Positions 23,040-33,145 of a stretch of 52,263 nucleotides of DNA are shown here, one piece after another (position 1 is the first letter of the stretch; each line of letters begins with the position of its first letter). The stretch is taken from positions 1 through 52,263 of the forward strand of contig NZ_NXLL01000013.1 in NCBI RefSeq assembly GCF_003364115.1. The letters are read 5' to 3'. The position numbers and the translations under genes were made by a program. The stretch comes from Helicobacter sp. MIT 00-7814. Lineage in GTDB: Bacteria > Campylobacterota > Campylobacteria > Campylobacterales > Helicobacteraceae. Under the pieces are notes generated by a model, which saw nothing but the letters and a program-made list of their open reading frames with translations, had not been told where the DNA came from and made no database searches.

Positions 23040-25271
23040 TTACGCCTCCAAAAACGCCCGCAGAGAATCTAGCTTGTGGCTAATGTTTGAAAGATTTTCT
23101 TGCAACGCGCCCATCTCTTTTTCTAAATTTTTATTTTTCCCTTCCTCGCGCCTTGCAAGAGTTTGATTTAAAAGCGCGTTTGTATGCGCGATTTGCTCTT
23201 CATACGCTTTGTAGGCATTTTGCGCGATGGAGTCAAAAAACGCAAGATTTTCGCTCTTTATCTGCGCACTTTTTTCAAAAATGATTTTTTCAAACTCTAA
23301 AAAAACTTCCTCAAAAGCCTTTTGTATAGGCGCTTGAAACTCCCTTGTTTTCGCATATTTTGCAATTTGTGCGCTTAAGTTTTTAGCAAAAAGTTCCACT
23401 TGAGAATCTTTAGCATAAAAGCTAAAATTTGGCGCGTTTAAAAGTTCAGATTCTCCCACAAAGCCTTCATTTTGAAGCGCTTGAAGTGTTTGAGAAATTT
23501 TGGCGTTAAGATGAAATTTAAAGCCCCGCGTAGTGTCTGCAAAAATATCTTTCAGCCCAATAAGCAAAGAATCTTGCAAAAGCTCCACTTCAAACGCGCG
23601 CTTTTGCGCCCTATCATAAGCAATATTGCCACAAATGCGCTCGCACAACCGCTCCCTTTGGCTTTGCAAATTTGTATTGATGGCATTTTGCATTGTATTA
23701 AGGGCATTTTTTAGCTCCTCAAACTTTGCTAAAATCGCCTCTTTTGCGCTCTTTGCCTGTGAATGCAGAGAATCATTTTGCGCTTTAATCTCTGAAATTT
23801 TTTCTTGCAATTGAATATCTGAAGCAAAAAGCAAGCTAGATTCTAGCTCCAAATCCGCTTCTTTCTCCCTCACAAGCTTTTGCAATGCATTGAGCGCAAG
23901 ATAAAGCATATCACGCGATTTTAGGCTATTTTCCCCAAAAAGCAAGGTTTGCAAATACTGCTCGATTTCTAAAATCCCTGTTTTTTCTAGCGCAACTTTT
24001 GGCGTGCGCGCGCTATCATTTATCCTATGTAAAAGCGCATCATGCCCACAAAGCGGGATAAAAGTAATGCGCGAAAGCATTTCTGAAACATCAATTTTTG
24101 CTGAAAGCTTGGCAATTTGCGCGCGCAGGCTTTGCTTTGTGTAATTTAGACTTTGCTCTAATTCTTTTTGACTAATCAAATCCGCGCGTGTCAAAACCAC
24201 AAGCAAACGCGAAATATTGCGCTCGCTCAAAGTCTCCAAAATAAAATCAATATCAGTCTGCGTAGCCGCACAGCTGGCATTCATCAAATGTATCAACAAA
24301 TCACAATGCACCAAATAGCTTTTTGTGATCTCCTCTCGCTTTGTGATAGGATCATCAAGCCCGGGTGTATCGACAATAGAGACATTTTGTTCTAAAAATT
24401 TTAGCGGCAAATTTATGCGCACCTCGCGCACAAGATTACAAAATTTATCTTTATGATTAGCCGAAGTATAAGCGCTTAGGGAATCTAAAGAGATTTCCTC
24501 AACGCGCGGAGGCTCAGTAAGATAGCCCGCAAGATTTGTGTTAAAAAGTTCCTGCGTCTCTTTGACAAACTGCCTAATATCCGCATCTTTTTGCGCGCAT
24601 AATTCCTCCCATTCCCCCCTACTCCAAAAGCGCACTTGAGCGCAATTTTTCGCGCCATATTGCAAAATTGTGAGATTTGCAGTTTCTGGGATTGTGGAAG
24701 TGCTTAAGATTTCTTCACCTAAAAGCGCGTTTAAAAAAGTGCTTTTCCCCGCACTCAAAACCCCGCTCACACCGATACTAAAATGCCCATTTGTAAGATT
24801 TTCTATAATAGATTCTATGGCTTTGGTGGTTTTCTTATCTTCAAACTGCGTATTTGTAAAAAGTGCCTGAATCTCCCTTGCAATAATAAAAAACTGCTCT
24901 TTTATCTCACTTGGTTGCAAAAGATTTTCTTGCAAAAGATTTTTGATTTTTTTCTGCATTGCAATAATATGCGCTTCCTCGCAAATTTGGGCGTTTTGGA
25001 TTTTTTTTAGCGCAGAATTTATTGCCAAAAGCGCGGGAGATTCTAATTTTGGCAAAATTTCTTGGCTAGATTCTGCAATGCGTGAAAGATTTTGCGCATT
25101 AAGCACTTGGCCTAATTGCGCAAAAAGTTCTTTTATCACTTCACTTTGCAAATACTGCGCGTTTAAATCTTGGCTAAAAGCTAGCAAAATGGCGAGCTGC
25201 TCATTTTTGCAAGTAAAAAGTTTTGCTGGAATCTCTTTGCTAGTTTGAGGATTGTGGCGTGTTTGGCTCAT
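23040..25271 (-). CDS. Bacterial dynamin-like GTPase, first of pair
   Basis: 743 residues. G1 motif GVLSAGKS at 170-177, the switch threonine in STSTIPETANL, G3 in SIVDTPGLDDP, G4 TRAD in VVLTRADLIS. A roughly 160-residue helical region precedes the GTPase domain and a long coiled-coil stalk follows (LQEKISEIKAQNDSLHSQAK; EEGKNKNLEKEMGALQENL). Its ATG shares ATGA with the stop of the CiaD-like gene. It probably acts with the adjacent dynamin on the inner membrane. Confidence 0.85.
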   Translation of the reverse strand: MSQTRHNPQTSKEIPAKLFTCKNEQLAILLAFSQDLNAQYLQSEVIKELFAQLGQVLNAQNLSRIAESSQEILPKLESPALLAINSALKKIQNAQICEEAHIIAMQKKIKNLLQENLLQPSEIKEQFFIIAREIQALFTNTQFEDKKTTKAIESIIENLTNGHFSIGVSGVLSAGKSTFLNALLGEEILSTSTIPETANLTILQYGAKNCAQVRFWSRGEWEELCAQKDADIRQFVKETQELFNTNLAGYLTEPPRVEEISLDSLSAYTSANHKDKFCNLVREVRINLPLKFLEQNVSIVDTPGLDDPITKREEITKSYLVHCDLLIHLMNASCAATQTDIDFILETLSERNISRLLVVLTRADLISQKELEQSLNYTKQSLRAQIAKLSAKIDVSEMLSRITFIPLCGHDALLHRINDSARTPKVALEKTGILEIEQYLQTLLFGENSLKSRDMLYLALNALQKLVREKEADLELESSLLFASDIQLQEKISEIKAQNDSLHSQAKSAKEAILAKFEELKNALNTMQNAINTNLQSQRERLCERICGNIAYDRAQKRAFEVELLQDSLLIGLKDIFADTTRGFKFHLNAKISQTLQALQNEGFVGESELLNAPNFSFYAKDSQVELFAKNLSAQIAKYAKTREFQAPIQKAFEEVFLEFEKIIFEKSAQIKSENLAFFDSIAQNAYKAYEEQIAHTNALLNQTLARREEGKNKNLEKEMGALQENLSNISHKLDSLRAFLEA

Positions 25272-25798
25272 TTTGGCTGGGTTGTTTGAGAGAGGATTTC
25301 TAAGCGACGCTCAATCACGCTCAATTGGTATTGCAAAAAATTTATCACCATTTCAAGTTGCTTGTTTGACTGCAAATTTTGCTGATTAAGCCCTTCAAAC
25401 AGCACAAGCAAGCGCTCTTGGAGGAGCGAAAGGAATTGCACTTCATCGCTTAACGCTTCTTGGCGCTTTGGCTCATTGATGACTGAAAGGACGGAGGGCG
25501 CAAACTCGCTTGGAGTTTTTGACGCGTTTTGGTGATTTAGTGTGTGGCTTAATGTGTGATTTGGCGCAAATGGTGCAATGTGTGGCTGAGTAAAATTTTG
25601 GCTAAAATCTTGTTTTTGGGCTTGTGGGGCATTTTGCGCTTTATTTAATGCCTCAAAAGATTCAAGCATAGATGCAGAATCTAAAGGCATATTTTCTTTA
25701 ATTTCGCTAATTTCGCTAGATTCTTGCAGGCTTTGCGTGGATTCAAGCGAGCTGATTGTCTCTAAAATAATATCTTTTAATTCCATTGTAGTAGCCAT
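25268..25798 (-). CDS. CiaD-like domain protein
   Basis: 176 residues: a short N-terminal helix (MELKDIILETISSLE), a long low-complexity Gln/Asn/Ser/His middle, then a C-terminal helix pair (VQFLSLLQERLLVLFEGLNQ, VINFLQYQLSVIERRLEIL). This layout matches proteins annotated CiaD-like in Campylobacterota; CiaD of C. jejuni is a secreted invasion effector. Calling this one an effector would be inference. It overlaps the TPR gene by 22 bases and the dynamin by 4, indicating translational coupling. A second in-frame ATG at 25786 is possible. Confidence 0.6.
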   Translation of the reverse strand: MATTMELKDIILETISSLESTQSLQESSEISEIKENMPLDSASMLESFEALNKAQNAPQAQKQDFSQNFTQPHIAPFAPNHTLSHTLNHQNASKTPSEFAPSVLSVINEPKRQEALSDEVQFLSLLQERLLVLFEGLNQQNLQSNKQLEMVINFLQYQLSVIERRLEILSQTTQPK

Positions 25799-26037
25799 TG
25801 TTGGAATTTTTTATTTTGGTTAGAATCCGCGATATTTGCAAAAACTTCAAGCCATTGCGCGTTTGCCTTGCTTTCATACTTTTTGCCCTCTTGCCCTTTT
25901 AAGCGTTCAACCCCTAACCTTGCTTCCTCGTTATTTGGATTTGCACTCAAAATATATTCATAGATTTGCAAGGCATCATCCTTCAAGCCTTGATTCTCAT
26001 AAATTGTCGCAAGGGTGATTGTTTTGATACTACTCAA
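25777..26037 (-). CDS. Small TPR protein
   Basis: 86 residues with one recognisable tetratricopeptide-like unit (TLATIYENQGLKDDALQIYEYILSANP, about 8-34) followed by another helical stretch. It starts at TTG behind AAAGGA. It heads the overlapping operon TPR, CiaD-like, dynamin, dynamin, queF, suggesting a scaffold or adaptor role; no direct evidence. Confidence 0.65.
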   Translation of the reverse strand: MSSIKTITLATIYENQGLKDDALQIYEYILSANPNNEEARLGVERLKGQEGKKYESKANAQWLEVFANIADSNQNKKFQQWLLQWN

Positions 26038-26264
26038 CGCGTGATTCCTTTAGGTAGTTTGCAATTTTTGCTAAAGGGCGCAATTCTAACAAAAAATCCT
26101 TAAAACTACTCTTTGCGCTAGCCCAAAAATTAGCAAAGAAATTTTTAAATTTTACGCGCAAAAAGCCTAAGAAACCAAACTCTATAACCGCATTTTAAGC
26201 CGCTGTAATATACAATCCGCCAAATCTAAATACTTAAAATCCACTTCACACAAAAAGGACATTT

Positions 26265-29200
26265 ATGCCTAAGCGCAACGACATTCACACTATTTTACTT
26301 ATCGGCTCTGGTCCCATTGTCATCGGGCAGGCATGCGAGTTTGACTACTCTGGCACACAAGCGGCAAAAACGCTAAAAAGCCTCGGCTATCGCGTGGTGC
26401 TTATCAACTCAAATCCAGCGACTATTATGACAGACCCAGACTTCGCGCACCGCACTTATATTGAGCCTATCACTGAAGAAATCATCGCAAATATCATCAA
26501 ACAAGAAAAAGTTGATGCGATTTTGCCAACTATGGGCGGACAAACCGCGCTAAATGTGGCGATGAGTATGTATGAAAAGGGGATGCTTGAGGGCATAGAA
26601 TTTTTGGGCGCGAAGCCAGATGCGATAAAAAAGGGCGAGGATAGGCAGGCGTTTAAAGAAGCGATGCTAAAAATTGGCATGGATTTGCCAAAATCCTGCT
26701 ATGCCTACAATGAGGATGAAGCGCTAGAAGCGGCAAAAGAGATAGGATTCCCGCTCATTATCCGCGCGAGTTACACGCTAGCAGGTGGTGGCAGTGGCGT
26801 GGCGTATAATATCGAAGAGTTTAGGATTCTGGCAAAAGCGGGGCTTGAGGCATCGCCCATAAGCGAGATTCTCATCGAGGAATCGCTTCTTGGTTGGAAA
26901 GAGTTTGAAATGGAGGTTATCCGCGATAAATTTGATAACTGCATCATCGTGTGTAGCATCGAAAACCTCGATCCTATGGGCGTGCATACAGGAGATTCTA
27001 TCACTATTGCACCAGCACTTACGCTCACTGATAAAGAATACCAGCGCATGCGCGATGCGAGTTTTAAGATTTTGCGCGAGATTGGCGTGGATACGGGCGG
27101 AAGCAATGTGCAGTTTGCGATAAATCCACAAAATGGTAGAATGACGGTGATTGAGATGAATCCGCGCGTATCGCGTAGCTCGGCACTTGCTAGCAAAGCC
27201 ACAGGCTATCCGATTGCTAAAGTTGCAACGCTGCTTGCGGTTGGATTTTCCCTTGATGAGATTAAAAACGACATAACAGGCACGCCGGCGAGCTTTGAGC
27301 CGAGCATTGATTATATCGTTACCAAAATCCCGCGCTTTACTTTTGAAAAATTCCCAAACGCAGATTCCACGCTCACTACTTCGATGAAGTCTATTGGCGA
27401 GGTTATGGGGATTGGGGTGAATTTCGCGCAGAGCTTGCAAAAGGCACTTTGTAGCTTGGAAGTGGGCTTGAGCGGGTTTGAAGGTATCAATCAAGACCTT
27501 GAGACTATAAAAAAAGAAATCCGCCGTCCAAACGCGCAAAGGATTCTCTACATTGCGGAGGGTTTTAGACAGGGCTTAAGTTTGGAGGAAATCCACGCGC
27601 TAAGCGCGATTGATAGGTGGTTTTTACACCAAATACAAGAAATTATCGCCATGGAATCAAATTTGAGCGAGGAGATTCTCAAAAACAAGGCGCAAATGCT
27701 GGCTTTCAAGCAAAAAGGCTTTAGCGATAAAATGCTTGCAAATCTGCTAAACAAGGCGTATAAGCTGGATTTGCGCGAAGGCGATGTCACAAATGCGCGC
27801 GAGGAGATGGGAATAATCTATGCGTATAATGAAGTGGATACCTGCGCGGCGGAGTTCCCGAGCCTCACGCCATATTTGTATTCTAAAATCGTAGATAAGG
27901 AAAGCGTGCTGAATGTGATAGATTCTGAAATTTCGAATATAGAATCTAAAAATGCGGAATCTGCTAAAGAATCTCATCGCTCGAATGAAACGCGTGAAAA
28001 AATTCTAGTATCTTGCGATGATTTTGGTAGCTGTCAAGAAAAAGGTGAAGGGAGCTACCAAAGCGGTAGTGACCGAGACTTTTTCGCAGACTCTGCCAAA
28101 AGCGCGCAAGAGACGAATTTTAAAAAAGTGCTTATTATTGGTGGTGGTCCAAACCGCATCGGCCAAGGCATAGAGTTTGATTACTGCTGCGTCCATGCTT
28201 CCTTTGCCCTGCGCGATTTGGGCGTGCAAAGCATTATGTATAACTGCAACCCAGAGACCGTAAGCACGGATTACGACACCAGCGACACGCTGTATTTTGA
28301 GCCTATCGATTTAGAGCATGTCCGCTCTGTGATAAAAAAAGAGAATCCAGATGGAATCATCGTGCATTTTGGCGGGCAAACACCGCTCAAACTCTCAAAA
28401 GCGCTTAGCCTCATGGGCACAAAAATCATTGGCACAAGCGCAAAAGTCATCGACAAAGCCGAGGATAGGGAAAAATTTGCGGCATTTGTGGAGGAAAACA
28501 ACCTTTTGCAACCAAAAAATGCCATCGCACGCACAAAGCAAGAGGCGCTGGATTTGGGCAAGGCGCTTGGATTCCCGATTTTGGTGCGTCCGAGCTATGT
28601 GCTAGGTGGGCGTGCAATGCGCATTGTGGATAATGAAGAGGAATTGCGCGTGTATATGGAGGAGGCGGTGAAGGTGAGTGAAGATTCCCCAGTTTTACTT
28701 GATAAATTCCTAGATTCTGCGCTAGAGCTTGATGTGGATTGTATCAGCGATGGGGAGCGCGTGTATATTGGCGGGATTATGCAGCATATCGAGGAGGCGG
28801 GAATCCATAGTGGCGATAGTGCGAGCTGTTTGCCACCTTTTGGGCTAGATTCTAAGATGATTAAAAATATCGAAGAATTGAGCGCCAAAATCGCGCTAAA
28901 GCTCGGCGTAATAGGGCTTATGAATGTGCAGTATGCAATTTATCAAAATGAAATTTATCTTATTGAAGTCAATCCACGCGCAAGTCGCACCGTGCCTTTT
29001 GTCTCTAAAGCGACAGGCATTCCGCTTGCAAAGGTTACAACGCGCGTGATGTGGCAAGGGGATTTGCGCGAGGCGCTGGAATTTTATGACAGCTATAAAA
29101 ATGTGGATTTTAGCGGGGAGATTTATAAACACAAGAAGCTAAAAAGCGTTGCGATTAAAGAATCTATCTTTCCATTTAGCAAGCTAAGTGGCGCGGATAT

Positions 29201-29705
29201 GAGTTTGGGACCGGAGATGAAAAGCACGGGCGAGGTTATGGGGATTTCTGATAATGTCGGTATAAGCTTTGCAAAATCTCAACTAGCATGTAAAAACGCC
29301 ATTCCTTGCGGTGGGGAAGTATTCCTATCCTTAAATGATAAAGATAAACTTGCGGGAGTAAATCTTGCAAAAAAACTAAGTGCGCTTGGCTTTAGCATTT
29401 GCTGCACCAGCGGGACTTACAAGGTGCTAAGTGAGGCAAAAATACAAGCAAAGCTCGTGCTAAAAATCTCTGAAGGGCGCCCAAATATCACGGATTTGAT
29501 GACAAATGGGCAAATCGCTATGGCGATAAATACGAGTGATAGCAAGTCAAATCGTGGCGATACCGCGCTTATCCGCGCGCAGATTCTGCGTGATAATATC
29601 CCTTATTTCACAACGCTAAGCGCGGCAAATATGGTGGTGCTAGCCCTCGAAGCGATGAAAAAACGCGATATAAATAAGGCTGTGGCACTGCAGGAGTATT
29701 TATAA
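26265..29705 (+). CDS. carB: Carbamoyl-phosphate synthase large subunit with an expanded linker
   Basis: Makes carbamoyl phosphate for arginine and pyrimidines. Two homologous ATP-grasp halves are clear: [20 protein letters not shown] near 13 and [20 protein letters not shown] near 625, with [10 protein letters not shown] and the C-terminal MGS-like domain ([14 protein letters not shown]). At 1146 residues it is some 60 longer than I expect. The excess is in the linker between halves (about 545-615), a Ser/Glu/Asp-rich stretch ([20 protein letters not shown]) with AGATTCT words and an inverted repeat at 28023-28062. carA is not in the window. Confidence 0.95.
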   Translation: MPKRNDIHTILLIGSGPIVIGQACEFDYSGTQAAKTLKSLGYRVVLINSNPATIMTDPDFAHRTYIEPITEEIIANIIKQEKVDAILPTMGGQTALNVAMSMYEKGMLEGIEFLGAKPDAIKKGEDRQAFKEAMLKIGMDLPKSCYAYNEDEALEAAKEIGFPLIIRASYTLAGGGSGVAYNIEEFRILAKAGLEASPISEILIEESLLGWKEFEMEVIRDKFDNCIIVCSIENLDPMGVHTGDSITIAPALTLTDKEYQRMRDASFKILREIGVDTGGSNVQFAINPQNGRMTVIEMNPRVSRSSALASKATGYPIAKVATLLAVGFSLDEIKNDITGTPASFEPSIDYIVTKIPRFTFEKFPNADSTLTTSMKSIGEVMGIGVNFAQSLQKALCSLEVGLSGFEGINQDLETIKKEIRRPNAQRILYIAEGFRQGLSLEEIHALSAIDRWFLHQIQEIIAMESNLSEEILKNKAQMLAFKQKGFSDKMLANLLNKAYKLDLREGDVTNAREEMGIIYAYNEVDTCAAEFPSLTPYLYSKIVDKESVLNVIDSEISNIESKNAESAKESHRSNETREKILVSCDDFGSCQEKGEGSYQSGSDRDFFADSAKSAQETNFKKVLIIGGGPNRIGQGIEFDYCCVHASFALRDLGVQSIMYNCNPETVSTDYDTSDTLYFEPIDLEHVRSVIKKENPDGIIVHFGGQTPLKLSKALSLMGTKIIGTSAKVIDKAEDREKFAAFVEENNLLQPKNAIARTKQEALDLGKALGFPILVRPSYVLGGRAMRIVDNEEELRVYMEEAVKVSEDSPVLLDKFLDSALELDVDCISDGERVYIGGIMQHIEEAGIHSGDSASCLPPFGLDSKMIKNIEELSAKIALKLGVIGLMNVQYAIYQNEIYLIEVNPRASRTVPFVSKATGIPLAKVTTRVMWQGDLREALEFYDSYKNVDFSGEIYKHKKLKSVAIKESIFPFSKLSGADMSLGPEMKSTGEVMGISDNVGISFAKSQLACKNAIPCGGEVFLSLNDKDKLAGVNLAKKLSALGFSICCTSGTYKVLSEAKIQAKLVLKISEGRPNITDLMTNGQIAMAINTSDSKSNRGDTALIRAQILRDNIPYFTTLSAANMVVLALEAMKKRDINKAVALQEYL
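28023..28062. repeat. 10-bp inverted repeat inside the carB linker
   Basis: TTTGGTAGCT (28023-28032) and AGCTACCAAA (28053-28062) are perfect complements 20 bases apart, in the coding part of the atypical linker. It is translated in frame ([18 protein letters not shown]). It looks like a second kind of coding-tolerated palindrome; no second copy was found in the window. Confidence 0.55.
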
Positions 29706-29773
29706 AGAAATTATTTAATTTTAAAGGAATAGATAATAAAATAGTAGCTATTCTTAAGATTAAAGGAGAAAAA

Positions 29774-30472
29774 ATGAAACTAGACATACAAGAAACTTTG
29801 TTAAAGCAATATTTAACAAGCGATTTAAGGGTAGATACAAAGAGGTGGGATAAATTAATTAATGACGATTGGAAAAAGTTAGATAATGGTAAATATGAGG
29901 AACAAGAAAAAGCGGTAAAAGTAGCTTTTGACAACTCCTCTCATGGAGACATCACTCAAGTTCTCATAAAAATTGCTATTTTAAATGACTTCTATAGTAC
30001 AAATATTTTTTATACTCTTGAAATGGCAAAACATATCGTTGGACTTCATAATAAGATTAATATTGACAGAAAAATAAAAAATGGTGATGAAGATTTAGTG
30101 GAACAAATAGCCAATATAAAACTAAAGGATAAAAAAGGAGAATCAAAAGAAATTTGTTATTATTCTTTTGCTAGTAAATATTGCTCACATCATAACGAAG
30201 TGGCATTTCCTATATATGATAATCTCGTAAGCAAAGTATTATTAGCTTTCAATAAATACTGGAATTTTAGCGATAAGTTTAAAACTGAAAATGACTTAAG
30301 AAACTACAAAACATTTAAGGCTGTTTTAGAGGATTTTAAAAAATATTACAATCTTTCATATAGTTTTAAAGAACTTGATAAATGCCTTTGGCAAATAGGT
30401 AAAGAAGAAGCGGATAAGCAAAGAAAAAGGAAACAAAAAGCTAAAGAGCAACAAAAAGAAGCCAAAAAGTAG
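29774..30472 (+). CDS. AT-rich accessory protein of unknown function (232 aa)
   Basis: No family assigned. The protein is Lys-rich and soluble, with the segment YSFASKYCSHHNEVAFPIYD near 135-155, which reads like a conserved core, and a basic tail (RKRKQKAKEQQKEAKK). Base composition is visibly more AT-rich than carB and comEC on either side, and it has none of the AGAWTCT words frequent around it. This suggests recent acquisition between the two. The ATG at 29774 follows AAAGGAG. A nucleic-acid or defence-related role is possible but unsupported. Confidence 0.6.
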   Translation: MKLDIQETLLKQYLTSDLRVDTKRWDKLINDDWKKLDNGKYEEQEKAVKVAFDNSSHGDITQVLIKIAILNDFYSTNIFYTLEMAKHIVGLHNKINIDRKIKNGDEDLVEQIANIKLKDKKGESKEICYYSFASKYCSHHNEVAFPIYDNLVSKVLLAFNKYWNFSDKFKTENDLRNYKTFKAVLEDFKKYYNLSYSFKELDKCLWQIGKEEADKQRKRKQKAKEQQKEAKK

Positions 30473-30479
30473 GCTTGGC

Positions 30480-31913
30480 ATGTTAGATTCTCACAAAAAA
30501 GCAGAATCTAACGCCTCGCGGGCAAAGAAATTCCCTTCGCGGTTTTATTCCTTTCTCAAACTCCTTGCAAAGCACCTTTGGCAATCCTACAAAGACACAA
30601 GCAAAACCATAAACACCACAAGCACTTTGAGCGTGCGACTTTTAGAGAAAAAGTCTCATTGGATTTTTTTCATGCTTGGTTGTTTGTGCATTTTTGGGAT
30701 TTTTTTATTTTTAGAATACCGCAACTACGCGCGCTACATAGATTCTATGCAGAATCCAACCACACTAAGCGCGCAGGTTTTGGCGCAATACACAAAGCTA
30801 GATAAAAAGAACAAGCCCTATTTTGTGCTAAAGCTCCGCGCGCAAGATGGTGCGATACTCTACACCACTTCAAAAGAGGACTTAAAGGATCTTACGCATG
30901 CCTTTGTAGAAGTGTATGGCAAAAGCGCGGAATGCGGATTCTGGCAGTATTTACAATCCTGTTTTTTCATTACTTTTTCTTTAAGTTTGGAATCTACAAA
31001 GGACTTTCACGCGCCTTTGCGTGAGTTTATTAAAGCGCAGCATGCAGATTCTAAGTTAAGTGAGCTGTATTTGACACTCTATTTGGCGGATTTTTTACCA
31101 AAATCTTTGCGCGAAGTGAGCAACAAACTTGGAATCGCGCATTTAATCGCCATTAGTGGTTTTCATCTTGGCGTGCTAAGCGCATGTATTGCCTTTGTGC
31201 TAAATCTCTGCTACAAACCACTGCAGCGCTATTTCCCCTATCGCAACCGCTTTTTTGACATTAGCGCGCTTACACTTCTTGCGCTTTTTGGTTATCTTTT
31301 GCTTATCGATTTAAATCCTTCGTTCTTACGCGCGTGGGCGATGAGCGCGCTTGCGCTGTTTTTTGTGTATAAAGGCGTGCGGGTGGTGAGTTTTGAGTTT
31401 CTCTTTATCGCGGTGATTCTTTGTGTGAGCTTTTTTCCGCGCCTAATTTTTAGCGTTGGATTCTTTCTCTCATGCATGGGCGTGTTTTATATCTACTTAT
31501 TTTTGCGCTATTTTCACCCATTAACGCGCTCAAAGCTTTATAATCTCACGCTCACACCGCTATTTTTTAACACAAGTATATTTTTACATATGCTTATCAT
31601 CGTGCATTTTTTCTTTCCTTATTTTAGCGCCTACACGCTTAGCGCCATTCCTTTGAGTATCGCTTTTGTGCCATTTTTCCCGCTTAGCATTTTGGCGCAT
31701 TGTTTTTCACTTGGCGGGATTTTTGATTCCTTACTTTCAAGGCTTTTTAGCTTAGAAATATTTTCTATTGAAGTTTTCGCGCCCGCGTGGCTTTTTGGAA
31801 TCTATCTCATTTTAAGCGCGCTTAGTATGCGGTTTTTGAGCGCATATATTGGGCTTTTTGTGTTGAGTACAGGATTTTTTGGATTCTTAGTTTATAGCCT
31901 ATGCGTGGCATAG
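30480..31913 (+). CDS. comEC: ComEC/Rec2 competence membrane channel
   Basis: Inner-membrane channel for single-stranded DNA in natural transformation. About 477 residues, close to the H. pylori form, which lacks the C-terminal beta-lactamase-like domain. The hallmark HLIAISGFHLGVLS lies near 220. Many membrane helices follow, and one helix (WIFFMLGCLCIFGIFLFL) precedes the N-terminal OB-like region. The first 30 or so residues are atypical, and the start codon sits at the base of a perfect inverted repeat (30482-30512). It starts 7 bases after the AT-rich gene's stop. Confidence 0.88.
   Translation: MLDSHKKAESNASRAKKFPSRFYSFLKLLAKHLWQSYKDTSKTINTTSTLSVRLLEKKSHWIFFMLGCLCIFGIFLFLEYRNYARYIDSMQNPTTLSAQVLAQYTKLDKKNKPYFVLKLRAQDGAILYTTSKEDLKDLTHAFVEVYGKSAECGFWQYLQSCFFITFSLSLESTKDFHAPLREFIKAQHADSKLSELYLTLYLADFLPKSLREVSNKLGIAHLIAISGFHLGVLSACIAFVLNLCYKPLQRYFPYRNRFFDISALTLLALFGYLLLIDLNPSFLRAWAMSALALFFVYKGVRVVSFEFLFIAVILCVSFFPRLIFSVGFFLSCMGVFYIYLFLRYFHPLTRSKLYNLTLTPLFFNTSIFLHMLIIVHFFFPYFSAYTLSAIPLSIAFVPFFPLSILAHCFSLGGIFDSLLSRLFSLEIFSIEVFAPAWLFGIYLILSALSMRFLSAYIGLFVLSTGFFGFLVYSLCVA
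30482..30512 (+). repeat. 10-bp inverted repeat at the comEC start
   Basis: GTTAGATTCT (30482-30491) pairs with AGAATCTAAC (30503-30512) across 11 bases. The first G is the last base of the start codon. The arms are an inverted pair of the abundant AGATTCT word. An mRNA hairpin here could limit initiation. Confidence 0.6.
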
Positions 31914-33145
31914 GGAAGGACATTTTTCAAATCAAAAACAATATGCTTTTGAGAATCTTTTAACAAAGCCCTTATATCAAGCTCTAAAAACTCGCTGTGC
32001 GCGTTAATTAGCATAATAATATCAAACTTTTTCCCCTCCACACTTTTAAGCGTGGAAAAGCCAAACATTTCACGCGCGCTTTCCCTATCAATGAGCGGGT
32101 CATACACCTTGACTTTGAAGCCATTTTTTTTGAGCTTTTTACGCAGGGCGGGGATTTTTGAGTTGCGCATATCAGGGCAATTTTCCTTAAATGATAATCC
32201 CAAAATCAGCACGCGCGCAGGATTTGGAAGATTTAGCTCTTTACTTAAATGCGTGATTTTTTGCGCCAAAAATTTTGACATAGTGTTATTTACACGCCGC
32301 GCGGAATTAAGAATCTGCGACTTATAAGAAAAGCGCTTTAGGATAAACGCCAAATAATACGGATCAACACTTATGCAATGCCCGCCCACAAGCCCGGGAT
32401 TAAAGGGCAGAAAATTCCACTTTGTTTTCGCCGCGCTCAACACCTCGCTAGCACTTAAGCCTAATTTGTCGCACATTATCGCCACTTCATTGATAAAGGC
32501 GATATTTAAATCCCTCTGGGCATTTTCGATGAGCTTTGCCATTTCCGCCACTTCAATGCTGGGCGCTAGATAAGTATCCGTAACGCTCTCATACAGGCTT
32601 TTTAGGCGCTTTTGCACAGCTTTAGTGTTGGTGGCAATGAGCTTTGTGGTGTTTTCTAGCGTGTGTTTGGAATCTGCTGGATTAATGCGTTCTGGGGAAT
32701 AAGCGATGAAAAAGTCCTTGCCCTCTTTAAGCGTGGTATTCTCACGCAGAATCTGCGCGCACTCTATGCTTGTGCAAAATGGATAGGTTGTAGATTCAAA
32801 CACGACAAGATCATTTTTTTTTAATACCTTCCCCACAAGCTTGCTTGCGTGAAACAAAAACGAAAGATTTGGGCTTTTATCCTTATGAATTGGCGTAGGC
32901 ACGGCGATGATAAAGACTTCGGCTTTTTTTAGCTCTTGTGGATTGTGGGTGAAATGCAGATTCTTACTCTGCGGAAAAGTTTCATTTGTATTGCGCTCAA
33001 ATCCGCTTTGAAGCTCTTTTATGCGCTTTTTGTCAATGTCAAAGGCGATGACAAAATGACTTTTTGCAAACGCGCGCGCGAGCGGATAGCCCACATAGCC
33101 AAGTCCCAAAATCGCGATATTAGCCAAGCTCCACCACCGCGCCAT
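31892..33145 (-). CDS. wbpA: UDP-N-acetylhexosamine 6-dehydrogenase (WbpA/TviB type)
   Basis: Oxidises UDP-GlcNAc (or GalNAc) to the uronic acid. NAD motif GLGYVG at 14-19; catalytic Cys257 in NPGLVGGHCISVDPYY; C-terminal Rossmann part with ILGLSFKENCPDMRNSK. With wbpB and wbpD directly upstream, the substrate is probably UDP-GlcNAc. It overlaps wbpD by about 26 bases from this ATG; a TTG at 33127 is an alternative start. Its end overlaps the convergent comEC end by 22 bases. Confidence 0.85.
   Translation of the reverse strand: MARWWSLANIAILGLGYVGYPLARAFAKSHFVIAFDIDKKRIKELQSGFERNTNETFPQSKNLHFTHNPQELKKAEVFIIAVPTPIHKDKSPNLSFLFHASKLVGKVLKKNDLVVFESTTYPFCTSIECAQILRENTTLKEGKDFFIAYSPERINPADSKHTLENTTKLIATNTKAVQKRLKSLYESVTDTYLAPSIEVAEMAKLIENAQRDLNIAFINEVAIMCDKLGLSASEVLSAAKTKWNFLPFNPGLVGGHCISVDPYYLAFILKRFSYKSQILNSARRVNNTMSKFLAQKITHLSKELNLPNPARVLILGLSFKENCPDMRNSKIPALRKKLKKNGFKVKVYDPLIDRESAREMFGFSTLKSVEGKKFDIIMLINAHSEFLELDIRALLKDSQKHIVFDLKNVLPYATHRL

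Noticed and set aside
26778-27539. 253-codon leftward frame inside carB
   Set aside because: It is antisense to conserved CarB sequence and is Arg/His/Cys-rich with no family features.
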